From Halopenitus persicus (GTDB lineage Archaea; Halobacteriota; Halobacteria; Halobacteriales; Haloferacaceae): DNA of 64,000 nt. Where the stretch lies: positions 682,001 through 746,000 of the forward strand of contig NZ_AP017558.1 of the NCBI RefSeq assembly GCF_002355635.1, written 5' to 3'. The notes beneath the pieces are model-generated. The model searched no databases. It saw nothing but the letters and a program-made list of their open reading frames with translations, and was not told where the DNA came from. The position numbers and the translations under genes were made by a program. Shown here piece by piece: positions 25,508 through 34,361 of the stretch (its first letter is position 1; each line of letters opens with the position of its first letter).

Positions 25508-26428
25508 ATGTCAATCAAAAATAAATTCGACGAGTTGAATCGAACGGCGAGCGTCTACTTCAAACGCGAGGAGGGGCGGCTGGGGTTACTCGAGATCCTC
25601 CCGGGACTAACGCTGATCACCGTATTGCTGGGCGGATCGCTCGGGATCGTTCTCCTCTACAGTTTTCTTGAGCCTGCGCCCGTATCCGCCGAGTCAACGC
25701 TCACGCTACAGCATTACAGGGAGTTTTTCGAAACCGGATTCTATCTCTCGGTTCTCCTGGACTCGTTCGTCATCGCCGTCATCACGACCGCCGCAGCACT
25801 CGCCTTGGGATACCCCGCGGCGTACTACTTAACGATAATGGATAGTAAGTGGAAATCTCTCTACCTCCTGTTGATGATACTGCCGTTCTGGATCAACGTG
25901 GTGGTGCGAACCTATGCGTGGCGCCTCATCCTCGGATCGAACGGCCTCATAAACTATTTTCTCGTCGATATTACGGGAGTGATTAACTCCCCGTTGGAGC
26001 TACTGTACTCGAAAGCCGCCGTCGCCGTCGGCCTCGTCCACGTGTTTCTCCCGTTTATGATCATTCCGATCTACATCTCGTTGAATAACGTCGATCGATC
26101 GGGCGTCGAGGCCGCAAAGAATCTCGGAGCGAACAAGCTGGTAGCGTTCTCGGAGATTACGTTTCCACAGAGCCTTCCGGGTGTCGCGGCAGGAGTACTG
26201 CTCGTGTTCGTGATGTCGTTCGGGGCGTTCGTAACGCCATCGCTGCTCGGCGGACAGCAAAACATTATGATCGGTAACGTTATTGGGCAGATGTTTAACG
26301 AGCTCCAAGCCTGGGGCCTGGGAGGAGCAATATCTGTGATCTTCATCGTCCTGGTGGTAGCCATCGTGTACCTGTTCAACCGGCAGATCGGGCTCGATGA
26401 GATCTATGGGTCAGGAGGTGACGCGTGA
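25508..26428 (+). CDS. ABC transporter permease (PotB-like)
   Basis: Inner-membrane subunit of 306 residues with six core helices and an extra N-terminal one. The EAA loop that contacts the ATPase reads EAAKNLGANKLVAFSEITFP, the classic motif. The start MSIKNKFDEL is taken because the longer frame begins within the ATPase gene. It ends with TGA overlapping the ATG of the second permease. With its partner it forms the channel of the island's importer. Confidence 0.9.
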   Translation: MSIKNKFDELNRTASVYFKREEGRLGLLEILPGLTLITVLLGGSLGIVLLYSFLEPAPVSAESTLTLQHYREFFETGFYLSVLLDSFVIAVITTAAALALGYPAAYYLTIMDSKWKSLYLLLMILPFWINVVVRTYAWRLILGSNGLINYFLVDITGVINSPLELLYSKAAVAVGLVHVFLPFMIIPIYISLNNVDRSGVEAAKNLGANKLVAFSEITFPQSLPGVAAGVLLVFVMSFGAFVTPSLLGGQQNIMIGNVIGQMFNELQAWGLGGAISVIFIVLVVAIVYLFNRQIGLDEIYGSGGDA

Positions 26429-27270
26429 TGGGATCGATTCGATCAGTCCTCTCCAACATCGACCTCTCGGATGGTCTCAGTACCCGTCTCCTGAAAGTCC
26501 ACACACTGTTGCTTTTCACGTTCCTCTACGTCCCGATCGGCGTCGTCGTGCTGTTGTCGTTTACGCCGGATCAGGTACCGACGTTTCCGATGCCGGGGAT
26601 TAGTCTTCAGTGGTACGCGGAGATATTCCCGCCAAACTACAATGAGGAGCTGATATCCGCCCTTTTCACTAGTCTGAAGATCGCGACGTTATCCTCGATC
26701 GGAGCGGGAGTCGTCGGGACGCTCGCGGCGTTCGGAATGGTTCGACACGATCTCCACATCCGCTGGCTCTCGACTGACAAATTAAACACGGCCTTCCTAC
26801 TCCCACTCGTTGTTCCGTGGATCGTGACGGGGATTGCCGTTTCAACCCTCTACAGTTTGCTCGGGATCTACGGGACGTTCTGGTCCGTGGTCCTTGGCCA
26901 TATTCTCATCACGATACCGTTCGTCGTGACGATCGTTTCGAGCCAACTCTACGGTTTCGATCGATCACTCGAGGAAGCAGCGCAAAATCTCGGTGCATCG
27001 GAGGTTCGAACGTTCTACGAAGTTACGTTCCCGATCGTCGTTCCCGGTATCCTCGGGGGAATGCTGTTCGCGTTCACGATCTCGTTCGACAACTTTACTC
27101 AGACTTTCTTTTGGACGAGCTTCGGAACGGACACGCTCCCCGTCGTCATTTACTCAATGATTCGAACGGGTATCGATCCCTCCGTGAACGCGATCGGAAC
27201 CGTAATCGTTGGGTTCTCACTGACGGTTGCCGTAATCGGAGAGAAACTTTCCCAACGAGTACTGGACTAG
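26428..27270 (+). CDS. ABC transporter permease (PotC-like)
   Basis: Second permease of 280 residues with six helices. Its EAA loop is EAAQNLGASEVRTFYEVTFP. The ATG at 26428 overlaps the stop of the first permease as TGATG, and a strong Shine-Dalgarno-like GGAGGTGA lies about 8 nt upstream, so translation is coupled; a GTG one codon earlier is possible. About 260 nt of AT-rich sequence separates it from the amidohydrolase gene, which has its own TATA-rich upstream region. Confidence 0.9.
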   Translation: MGSIRSVLSNIDLSDGLSTRLLKVHTLLLFTFLYVPIGVVVLLSFTPDQVPTFPMPGISLQWYAEIFPPNYNEELISALFTSLKIATLSSIGAGVVGTLAAFGMVRHDLHIRWLSTDKLNTAFLLPLVVPWIVTGIAVSTLYSLLGIYGTFWSVVLGHILITIPFVVTIVSSQLYGFDRSLEEAAQNLGASEVRTFYEVTFPIVVPGILGGMLFAFTISFDNFTQTFFWTSFGTDTLPVVIYSMIRTGIDPSVNAIGTVIVGFSLTVAVIGEKLSQRVLD

Positions 27271-27534
27271 TTCCGTTGCAGGCCTCAATTTCGCCATCCA
27301 CGTTTCTCACCGGCATAAATGTCCGGTTCGTCGTGCAGTTCACGGCGCTTCTGTCAAGTGCCGGCGATGACGAACTGCGCTGATATTGAGCTTGCAGAGA
27401 CCATCATTGTGGTCGAAAGCCACTCCAGCTGCCCGATCGGAAGCATATGTCCGTGCTCCCCACCGTATGTTTAGGATAATTTATATATTATATCAATAGA
27501 TATTATTTTATAACCTGCATTTGAACTACGACCT

Positions 27535-29151
27535 ATGGTGGAAGCGGAGACTATCAAAGCGTTTGCTATCGACTGGTTAGAGCAAAATCAGGATTGGCTC
27601 GCCGAGTTCGAGCAGGAGATCTGGGAGTATGCCGAACCGGCGTTTCGAGAGTACAAATCGGCGCGTGCGTATCGAGAGTTGCTCGAGGAGCACGGCTTTG
27701 AGGTCGAGGTCGGTACTGCCGGAATGCCGACGGCCTTCCTCGCCGAATGGGGAACCGGTGAGCCGACGCTGGCGACGTATGCCGAGTACGACGCGGTGCC
27801 GGGAAACTCACAACAACGCGTCCCGTATGAAGCACCTCGTGAAGGCCTTCATCCCTATGCAGCAGGCCACACGGACCCTCACTCTATACTTGGGGTGGGA
27901 ACCCTTGGCGGGGTTCTCGCGGCCAAAAACGCGATGGACGAGTTCGATCTCGACGGGCGGATCCGATACTTTGGAGAACCGGCGGAGAAGATCTGTGCAT
28001 CCAAACCGGTCCACGCCACGAAAGGCTACTTCGAGGACCACGATGCCCATATCTCCTATCACCCGTACCCGACAAATACCACGGTCTGGGACACTCAGTG
28101 TGGATCGTATTGGAGCGTCGTGTTCACCTTCGAATGTGACGAGCCGGAAACGTGGTCGGACCCGAGCGTGCTCCCGGATATGGGGCCGTGGCATGCAGGC
28201 GCACGCGCACCGGGGGCGCTGGACGCCATCTCGCTTATGTATACGAACACGAAGCATACGAAGGAAGCGATGTTTCCCCACACCGGCACGTGGATCGTGA
28301 ACGAACACGTCATGAATGCGGGGCAGAAAACGTCGGATAACCTCGCGCCACGCATCGGGCAGATACAATACTGCTGGCGCGCCCCGACTCTCGACATTCA
28401 ACAACGGATCTACGAAATCTTGCGGCAAAACGCCGAACACGCGGCGTCGGTGTCACATTGTTCGCTGTCGGAGACCTGGGTGACGAAAACGCGCGTCGGG
28501 TTGACTAACCATACCCTTTCAACGCTCACTTACGAGAACCTCAAACAGGCCGGCACGCCGAAGTTGAGCGAGGAGGCCCGTGAATTCGGCCGAGAGATAC
28601 AGCGGAATCTGGACATCGAGCCAATGGAGAATCCCTTCAACGACGGAGCGGAAGAACTCATCGAGCCCCAGGACTACGAGGCCCAGCTCCGTCGGGGACT
28701 TCCGGAATGGCAGCAGAACTTCACCTCCGACGACTACGTCGATTATACGTGGCACGCTCCAACGGTTCGTCTGTACACCGGCCGGCCGTGGCTTGACCCG
28801 CCGACCGAGGACTACAGTTACCCGGAATGGGCCTATAACGCGATCGGTGGCGTGCCCGAAGTGACGCATCCGGGTATGTTCACAGCCAGTAAAACGATCG
28901 CCGGAACGATGCTCGATCTGTTCGTCCGCCCGGACGCTCTCGAGGCCGCGACGGAGGAGTTCCGCGAACGGACCGGTGGAGGCGTCGGGGGAAGCGAGTG
29001 GGTGCCCCCGCTGCTACCGGAAGATCACACTCCGCCGACCGACCTTCCGTGGCCCGAATACGTCGAAACGCCACGCGGGAGAGAGTGGTCATTGGCAACT
29101 CCATCACGAACGTGGAACGGAAACAAGCCCTACGAAGGGACGAACGAGTGA
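27535..29151 (+). CDS. M20-family amidohydrolase (AbgB-like)
   Basis: Cytosolic metal-dependent hydrolase of 538 residues. Metal-site residues are seen in AGHTDPHSILG (H112, D114, H116), GEPAEKICASKP (catalytic Glu; the next residue, often a second Glu, is Lys here) and AHISYHPYP. The long form and the sequence order resemble p-aminobenzoyl-glutamate hydrolase subunit B and related amidohydrolases rather than ordinary carboxypeptidases. It probably cleaves an amide of the imported compound. It is followed after 36 nt by a ThDP enzyme, suggesting hydrolysis then decarboxylation. Confidence 0.82.
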   Translation: MVEAETIKAFAIDWLEQNQDWLAEFEQEIWEYAEPAFREYKSARAYRELLEEHGFEVEVGTAGMPTAFLAEWGTGEPTLATYAEYDAVPGNSQQRVPYEAPREGLHPYAAGHTDPHSILGVGTLGGVLAAKNAMDEFDLDGRIRYFGEPAEKICASKPVHATKGYFEDHDAHISYHPYPTNTTVWDTQCGSYWSVVFTFECDEPETWSDPSVLPDMGPWHAGARAPGALDAISLMYTNTKHTKEAMFPHTGTWIVNEHVMNAGQKTSDNLAPRIGQIQYCWRAPTLDIQQRIYEILRQNAEHAASVSHCSLSETWVTKTRVGLTNHTLSTLTYENLKQAGTPKLSEEAREFGREIQRNLDIEPMENPFNDGAEELIEPQDYEAQLRRGLPEWQQNFTSDDYVDYTWHAPTVRLYTGRPWLDPPTEDYSYPEWAYNAIGGVPEVTHPGMFTASKTIAGTMLDLFVRPDALEAATEEFRERTGGGVGGSEWVPPLLPEDHTPPTDLPWPEYVETPRGREWSLATPSRTWNGNKPYEGTNE

Positions 29152-29187
29152 ATCCACAATCGGCCGCCGATCACTACAACACATCAT

Positions 29188-30858
29188 ATGTCAGATAACT
29201 ATACAGGCGCGGATCTGGTCGTCGACGCATTGGAGTCATACGGAGTCACTCACGTCTTCGGAAATCCGGGAACCACGGAAGTTCCGCTCCTGAAAGCACT
29301 CGGTGACTCCGCCCTCCAGTACATTCTCGGGTTACACGAGGATATCGCGGTTGGAATGGCTGCCGGGTACGCGAGTACTCGTCGGTATCACGCCAATCAT
29401 CGGGACGCGTTTCCGCTTGGTGTCGTCAACCTCCACGTTGCGCCAGGTCTTGCACACGGACTCGGCAATCTCCAAAACGCCCATCGGAGCGGGGTTCCTC
29501 TGCTCGTGACCGCGGGCGAACATGGCACGAGCCATCGCCACGAGGAGCCGATCCTTTCGGGAGATCTCGTGAAGATGGCCGAGGAGTACACGAAATGGAG
29601 CGCCGTCGTTGATGACGTGTCCGCTCTACCGACGATGCTACGGCGAGCGATCCGAACCGCTTTGACCCCACCGACCGCACCCGTCTTCCTGGGACTGCCG
29701 ATCGACGTGATGATGGCTGGGACGGATGAACCGCCCGAGAGGCTCGGTGGCATACCCACCGCTGGGCGTGGTGATCGTCGACAGATCGAAGCCGCTGCTC
29801 GTGAGCTCGAGAACGCGACCGATCCCGTCCTCGTCTTGGGTGATCAAGTCGCGCGAACGGGCCCACGTGGAATCGAAGCTGCAACCACACTCGCAGCCGA
29901 AACCGGAACGCCGGTATATAGCGAGATGGCAACGGGCGAGATCAATTATCCACCCGGTGACGATCACTGGGTATCGTTCGTTGCGCCGGATACGGAGATG
30001 GCTCGAGTCGCGTTCGATGCTGACACGCTCGTTTTCGTCGGATGTTCGACGAACGTCCCCTACATTCCATATGACGAAGCGTTCGTCCCCGACGACGCGA
30101 CGACCATCCATATCGGGGACGATGCCTGGGAGCTCGGTAAAAACGATCCCGCGGACGTCGCAATCGTTGGTGATCCCGGAAGCGTGATGTCAGAGATCGC
30201 TGAACTCGTCGACGTTTCGACGACGGAACGCGAACGGCGACGAGAAACGGTTTCACAACGACGCGAGGAGATGGCGGCCTTTCATCCGACGACGGACGTG
30301 GACTCGCCGTCGATATCCAAAACGGCTCTCGCGGAAAAGCTGGCTACCGTTGCGCCCGATGCGCTCGTCGTCAACGAGAGCAACACCAGTAAGTACCCGC
30401 TGTTAACGCAATGGCCGCTTGAACCTGAACAGTTCATCGCCAACAAAAACGGTGGTCTGGGCTACGCGCTTCCCGCTGCCGTCGGAGCAGCCATCGCGGT
30501 TTCACAACGCGGCGAGGATCGGTCAGTCATCGGATTCATTGGGGATGGGTCGTTTCTGTATTACCCGCAGACGATGTATACTGCCGCTCGCTACGGTATC
30601 GACGTAACCGTTGTCGTTCCAAACAACCAAAACTATCGGATCCTAAAGGACGGAATGTTGGACATCTTCGGCGGAACCGACGATGACTACGACTACGTCG
30701 GAATGGACATCGACCCCGAGTTCGACATTGCTGAAAACACGCACAGTCAGGGCGTGCTTGCCGATTCCGTTCGGGACATCACATTGCTTGAGTCATCACT
30801 TCATAAAGCGGTGAATACGGATAAACCTGCGATGGTTGACGTCCACGTCGAAGACTAG
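29188..30858 (+). CDS. ThDP-dependent decarboxylase-like enzyme (benzoylformate decarboxylase type)
   Basis: Enzyme of 556 residues with the three domains of the acetolactate synthase/benzoylformate decarboxylase group. The N-terminal domain has FGNPGTTEVPLL and the activating Glu in LHEDIAVGMAAGYA. The C-terminal domain has the ThDP/Mg motif GDGSF with its downstream Asn pair (VVPNNQNY). Opening FGNPGTTE is the benzoylformate-decarboxylase signature rather than that of acetolactate synthase. It should act on a 2-oxo acid, decarboxylating or ligating it. Co-oriented with the amidohydrolase and the small cupin gene; exact substrate unknown. Confidence 0.85.
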   Translation: MSDNYTGADLVVDALESYGVTHVFGNPGTTEVPLLKALGDSALQYILGLHEDIAVGMAAGYASTRRYHANHRDAFPLGVVNLHVAPGLAHGLGNLQNAHRSGVPLLVTAGEHGTSHRHEEPILSGDLVKMAEEYTKWSAVVDDVSALPTMLRRAIRTALTPPTAPVFLGLPIDVMMAGTDEPPERLGGIPTAGRGDRRQIEAAARELENATDPVLVLGDQVARTGPRGIEAATTLAAETGTPVYSEMATGEINYPPGDDHWVSFVAPDTEMARVAFDADTLVFVGCSTNVPYIPYDEAFVPDDATTIHIGDDAWELGKNDPADVAIVGDPGSVMSEIAELVDVSTTERERRRETVSQRREEMAAFHPTTDVDSPSISKTALAEKLATVAPDALVVNESNTSKYPLLTQWPLEPEQFIANKNGGLGYALPAAVGAAIAVSQRGEDRSVIGFIGDGSFLYYPQTMYTAARYGIDVTVVVPNNQNYRILKDGMLDIFGGTDDDYDYVGMDIDPEFDIAENTHSQGVLADSVRDITLLESSLHKAVNTDKPAMVDVHVED

Positions 30859-30911
30859 ATGTGACTAAATCACAATGATATGATCCACCAGTCCCGGTCA
30901 TCGAAACGGAG

Positions 30912-31340
30912 ATGCAACAGGAGCGCTCATACCACCAGTACTCATCAAACGGTGATGTAACCGATATGACTCAGGAATTCACGATGGTGGAATTCGATAC
31001 TGCGACGAAGGAACCATCCCGAATATCCGGCGTTCCAGGTATTGATCTGACCGAAGAACTCGGATGCAAGGAGCTTCGGCCGAGAGTCTGGTATCTCGAT
31101 CCCGGTGACACGATGGTGCGTCATAAGCAGGAGCAACAGGAGGAACTCTATGTTCCCCTTGCAGGGCCGTGTCAGATCCGGATCGATGGGGAACTATTCA
31201 CCGTTCCGACTGGCTCCGCAGTACGTATTTCACCGGATACGCCACGACAGTTAATCAATACTGATCAACACCAGCACGCGTGGTTGATCGTTGGTGCTCC
31301 TCCGATCGAAGACGACGGAATCCCGCTCATTTCCAAATAA
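30912..31340 (+). CDS. Small cupin-domain protein
   Basis: A 142-residue single-domain cupin: PGDTMVRHKQEQQEELYVPL is motif 1, with a His and Glu ligand pattern, and AVRISPDTPRQLIN is motif 2. It may be an isomerase, a small dioxygenase or a binding protein. The frame begins at ATG 30912; an in-frame ATG at 30966 (MTQEFTMVEFD) could be the true start and would shorten the N-terminus by 18 residues. It is the last gene of the island operon, 53 nt after the ThDP enzyme. Confidence 0.75.
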   Translation: MQQERSYHQYSSNGDVTDMTQEFTMVEFDTATKEPSRISGVPGIDLTEELGCKELRPRVWYLDPGDTMVRHKQEQQEELYVPLAGPCQIRIDGELFTVPTGSAVRISPDTPRQLINTDQHQHAWLIVGAPPIEDDGIPLISK

Positions 31341-31932
31341 ATACCATTTTTATGTATTGTATATTTATATGATATTTATACTAAGTGTGACGAGCCATCG
31401 TTTACACGTAGTGAGGTTCGGAGGACAATTGGTTGAATACACAACTGTATCAGGTCGTATCGGAGAGATCACGGTCAAGCGTATCGATCAATGATGCCGA
31501 TTACACGCCACCAGTTGGTTGACGGATCGTTTTGCCACAATGATTTGAGAAGATCAAAAGTATCAGCTATAAATTAATGAACCGGGATTAAGAAACGAAT
31601 GAAAGAGATATGCGTTATGACCAGCATACGTCGAGGCCACGAAACACACTATCAGTTCGGGTTCAAGATCTAATAGAAATCCGAGATCGTTAAAATAACA
31701 GATGTTATAATTCAGTAACGACGGACGATCTGGTCTATTCGCAGAGCGAATATACATCTCATCGTAGTAGATGGAATGAATTAATTATATATTTCTTATA
31801 TATAGAGTGGTAAAACAGACACACACAAAACGAGAAGTAAAAGTGCAACATACAGCGCCACGAATACGAGCCGTTCAGCCACGAACGGGCACGCGCCGCG
31901 AGCGACGCATCGTGGACGGCCTCGCGTCCGGA
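31341..31932. other. AT-rich right border of the island, no gene seen
   Basis: From the cupin stop to about 31806 the sequence is strongly AT-rich with only short interrupted frames on either strand. At about 31850 it returns sharply to GC-rich host DNA. I found no tRNA or integrase. The mirror-image AT-rich borders at 19985-20373 and here frame the whole catabolic set. Confidence 0.7.
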
Positions 31933-32151
31933 CTAGCAACCGCCGTCGGCGGGCGTCCACGCACACGCGTCACCCGTCGTGAGGCCGTGCTCGTCGATGT
32001 ACGCGGCGAGGCAGGCGTGGTTGCAGAAGTACGTCGGCGAGCCGCAGTCGTCCTCGCAGTCGCGCACGCAGATCGGATCGTGGTCGAAGATGTGCGACCC
32101 GCAGTAGGCACACGGTTCGTCCGCGTCGGGCGTCGAAACGGTCGTCGACAT
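31933..32151 (-). CDS. Small cysteine-rich zinc-binding protein
   Basis: Protein of 72 residues (starts MSTTVSTPDADEPCAYCGSH). Cysteines and histidines come in the order C-x2-C, H, C, C, C, C, H, C, C, C, with the segment TYFCNHACLAAYIDEHGL, like the TRASH/MYM-type treble-clef fingers seen in Halobacteria. It probably binds zinc and acts as a small regulatory or adaptor protein. It is divergent from the transporter gene. The GC-rich codons mark it as host DNA outside the island. Confidence 0.75.
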   Translation of the reverse strand: MSTTVSTPDADEPCAYCGSHIFDHDPICVRDCEDDCGSPTYFCNHACLAAYIDEHGLTTGDACAWTPADGGC

Positions 32152-32265
32152 ACTCGCGGTAGGGTCCGGTCACGGAAAACGGTTCGCGGGCCGTGTGGTC
32201 GGGCAGTGGGCAGCGGCCACCACGGAGCGACGGCGGTTTCCCTGCGGGCACGAAGGGGGAGCCGA

Positions 32266-33231
32266 ATGGACGCGAAACAGTGGCTGCAGCGGCACCAGGT
32301 CGCCGTGTACGCGGTGGCGGTCGCCCTGGCGGTCGGCGTGGGAAGCGGTCGACCCGGCGCGGCCGCCCCCGTCGAACGGCTGATCGATCCCGTGCTGGCG
32401 GTGCTGCTGTACGTGACGTTTCTCGAGATCCCGTTCGTGCGGCTGCGGCGGGCGGTCACGAACGGGCGGTTCATCGCGGCCGCGCTCGGGATGAACTTCC
32501 TCGTCGTTCCCGTCGTCGTGTGGGGGTTCATTCGGGTGCTTCCGCCGGAGCCGGTCGTCCTCGTCGGCGTGTGTCTGGTGTTGTTGACGCCGTGTGTCGA
32601 CTACGTCATCACCTTCACCGACCTGGCGGGCGGTGACGCCGAGCAGATCACCGCGACGACGCCGGCGCTGCTGGTGCTCCAGCTCCTGCTGCTGCCGGCG
32701 TACCTCTGGCTGTTTCTGGGTGCCGACGTCGCGGCGGTCATCGACGCCCGGCCCTTCCTCGAGGCGTTCCTCACCCTCATCGTGATCCCGCTGCTGCTCG
32801 CGTGGGGCACCGAGGTCTGGGCGGCGCGGTCCTCGCGGGGCGGATCGTGGCAGCGGACGATGGGCTGGCTGCCCGTGCCGATGCTGGGCGTCACGCTGTT
32901 CGTCGTCATCGCCTCGCAGCTCCCCCGGGTGGCCGACTCGATCGGGGGGATCGCGGCGGTCGTGCCGGTGTACGTCGCGTTCCTCGTCGTGATGCCGGTG
33001 CTCGGGCGGGTGGCCGCCGGGCTGGTCGGGCTGGACGTCGGCGAAAGTCGCGCGCTCGTGTTCACGTCCGTCACGCGAAACTCGCTGGTCGTGCTCCCGC
33101 TGGCGCTGGCGCTCCCGGCGGGCTACGAGCTCGCCCCGGCGGTCGTCGTCACGCAGACGCTCGTCGAACTGTGCGGGATGGTCGTGCTCACGCGGGTCGT
33201 CCCGGCGTGGCTCGTTCCGGGGCCGGCATAG
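32266..33231 (+). CDS. ACR3 / bile acid:Na+ symporter-family transporter
   Basis: Integral membrane protein of 321 residues with about ten helices. The segment LVLLTPCVDYVITFTDLAGGDAEQ carries a conserved Cys and the helix-breaking polar residues of the BASS/ACR3 fold, and the mirror segment SVTRNSLVVLPLALALP lies in the second half. Homologues in Halobacteria are often called arsenic resistance proteins; arsenite export would use the Cys. I start it at MDAKQWLQRH; the longer open frame crosses the upstream zinc-finger gene on the opposite strand. No arsenate reductase or ArsR is adjacent, so the substrate is unsure. Confidence 0.75.
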   Translation: MDAKQWLQRHQVAVYAVAVALAVGVGSGRPGAAAPVERLIDPVLAVLLYVTFLEIPFVRLRRAVTNGRFIAAALGMNFLVVPVVVWGFIRVLPPEPVVLVGVCLVLLTPCVDYVITFTDLAGGDAEQITATTPALLVLQLLLLPAYLWLFLGADVAAVIDARPFLEAFLTLIVIPLLLAWGTEVWAARSSRGGSWQRTMGWLPVPMLGVTLFVVIASQLPRVADSIGGIAAVVPVYVAFLVVMPVLGRVAAGLVGLDVGESRALVFTSVTRNSLVVLPLALALPAGYELAPAVVVTQTLVELCGMVVLTRVVPAWLVPGPA

Positions 33232-33426
33232 TCCCCTCTCACTCGGAGAGATATTTCCGACGGAGCGCGTGAGATCCTCAAGCTCGTCCCGCAGGGCGTC
33301 GGTGAGGAGTTACGTCCGGGAGACGTCGAGGAGATCAGCAACCTGATCCGCTCGCTCGACGAGCGACGGAGTAGGTTTTTGTCGCAGACAGCGGAACCTC
33401 GATCCGAATGGCCGAGCCGATCCTGA
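33232..33426 (+). pseudogene. C-terminal gene fragment between transporter and adenine methylase
   Basis: In the same frame as the transporter but after its TAG, codons from about 33247 read RDISDGAREILKLVPQGVGE and then a charged helix (GDVEEISNLIRSLDERRSRF) before a stop that overlaps the methylase start by 19 bases. There is no start codon in the frame. The strong haloarchaeal composition suggests the tail of a gene cut off when the methylase group arrived. I do not recognise the parent family. Confidence 0.35.
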
Positions 33427-34277
33427 AGTGGGCGGGCGGGAAACGCCAACTCCTCGCGGACATCACCGGACTGTTTCCGCGAACCTACGAGACGTATCAC
33501 GAACCGTTCGTGGGTGGTGGCGCGGTGTTCTTCCATCTCGAGCCCGCCGCGGCGATGATAAACGATCTCAACACGCGACTGACGACCTTTTATGAGGTCG
33601 TCCGAGACCACCCGGAGGAGTTGATCGACGAAAACCAGACGCACGAACACGCCGAGACGTACTACTACGACGCACGTTCGGAACTCAACGAGATACGGTC
33701 GGGAGAGGATCTCACGACCACGGATCGGATTCGCGAGGCGAGTCTCCTGTTATATTTAAACCGAACGTGTTTCAACGGTCTCTACCGGGAGAACAGCGAC
33801 GGGGACTTCAACGTCTCCTTCGGGAGATACGCTGATCCGGACTGGGTTCGGGGACGGGAGATTCGGGCGGCATCACGCGTGCTTCAGGAGGCCACGATTT
33901 ATAACACCGACTTCGGCTACGTCCACGAGGAAGCGACCGTCGGGGATCTGGTGTACTTCGATCCGCCCTACGAACCCGTGTCGAAGACGGCCGACTTCAA
34001 TTCATACCACGCCGATGGATTCGATCGCGACGACCAACGCCGACTCCGTGACGTCGCGGTTGAGTTGGCCGAGCAGGACGTCGCCGTGATCGTTTCGAAC
34101 TCGCCGCCGGTTACCGAACTGTACGATGACCACGATGCGTTCGACGTCACGTACGTCGAGGCGACGCGGGCGATAAACAGCGACGCGAGCAATCGCGGCG
34201 AGGTCGCGGAGGTTCTCATCACGAACGTTCCATCGAACGAGCGACGTCGACGAACGCTTTCGGACTTCGGGACGTGA
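33408..34277 (+). CDS. DNA adenine-N6 methyltransferase (D12 class / Dam-like)
   Basis: Modification enzyme of 289 residues. The SAM-binding motif near the start, LKWAGGKRQLL, and HEPFVGGGAVFFHLEP are typical of the D12 class, the LYLNRTCFNGLYRENS block follows, and the catalytic motif IV reads DPPY in VYFDPPYEPV. Members methylate adenine in short sites such as GATC; the site here is unknown. It is convergent with a large endonuclease gene 84 nt away, so they likely form a restriction-modification pair. Confidence 0.9.
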   Translation: MAEPILKWAGGKRQLLADITGLFPRTYETYHEPFVGGGAVFFHLEPAAAMINDLNTRLTTFYEVVRDHPEELIDENQTHEHAETYYYDARSELNEIRSGEDLTTTDRIREASLLLYLNRTCFNGLYRENSDGDFNVSFGRYADPDWVRGREIRAASRVLQEATIYNTDFGYVHEEATVGDLVYFDPPYEPVSKTADFNSYHADGFDRDDQRRLRDVAVELAEQDVAVIVSNSPPVTELYDDHDAFDVTYVEATRAINSDASNRGEVAEVLITNVPSNERRRRTLSDFGT

Positions 34278-34361
34278 GAGTACGGCTTTCTGAAACGACG
34301 TCCCTTTTAAATTTGCCAGGATGGGGGAATGACGCGAAAGCGTTCCTAATACACGATCGAG

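Noticed and set aside
32266-33231. Calling the transporter an arsenite pump with gene symbol arsB or acr3
   Set aside because: The BASS/ACR3 fold is clear, but no ars regulator or reductase is adjacent, and the conserved Cys alone does not settle the substrate.
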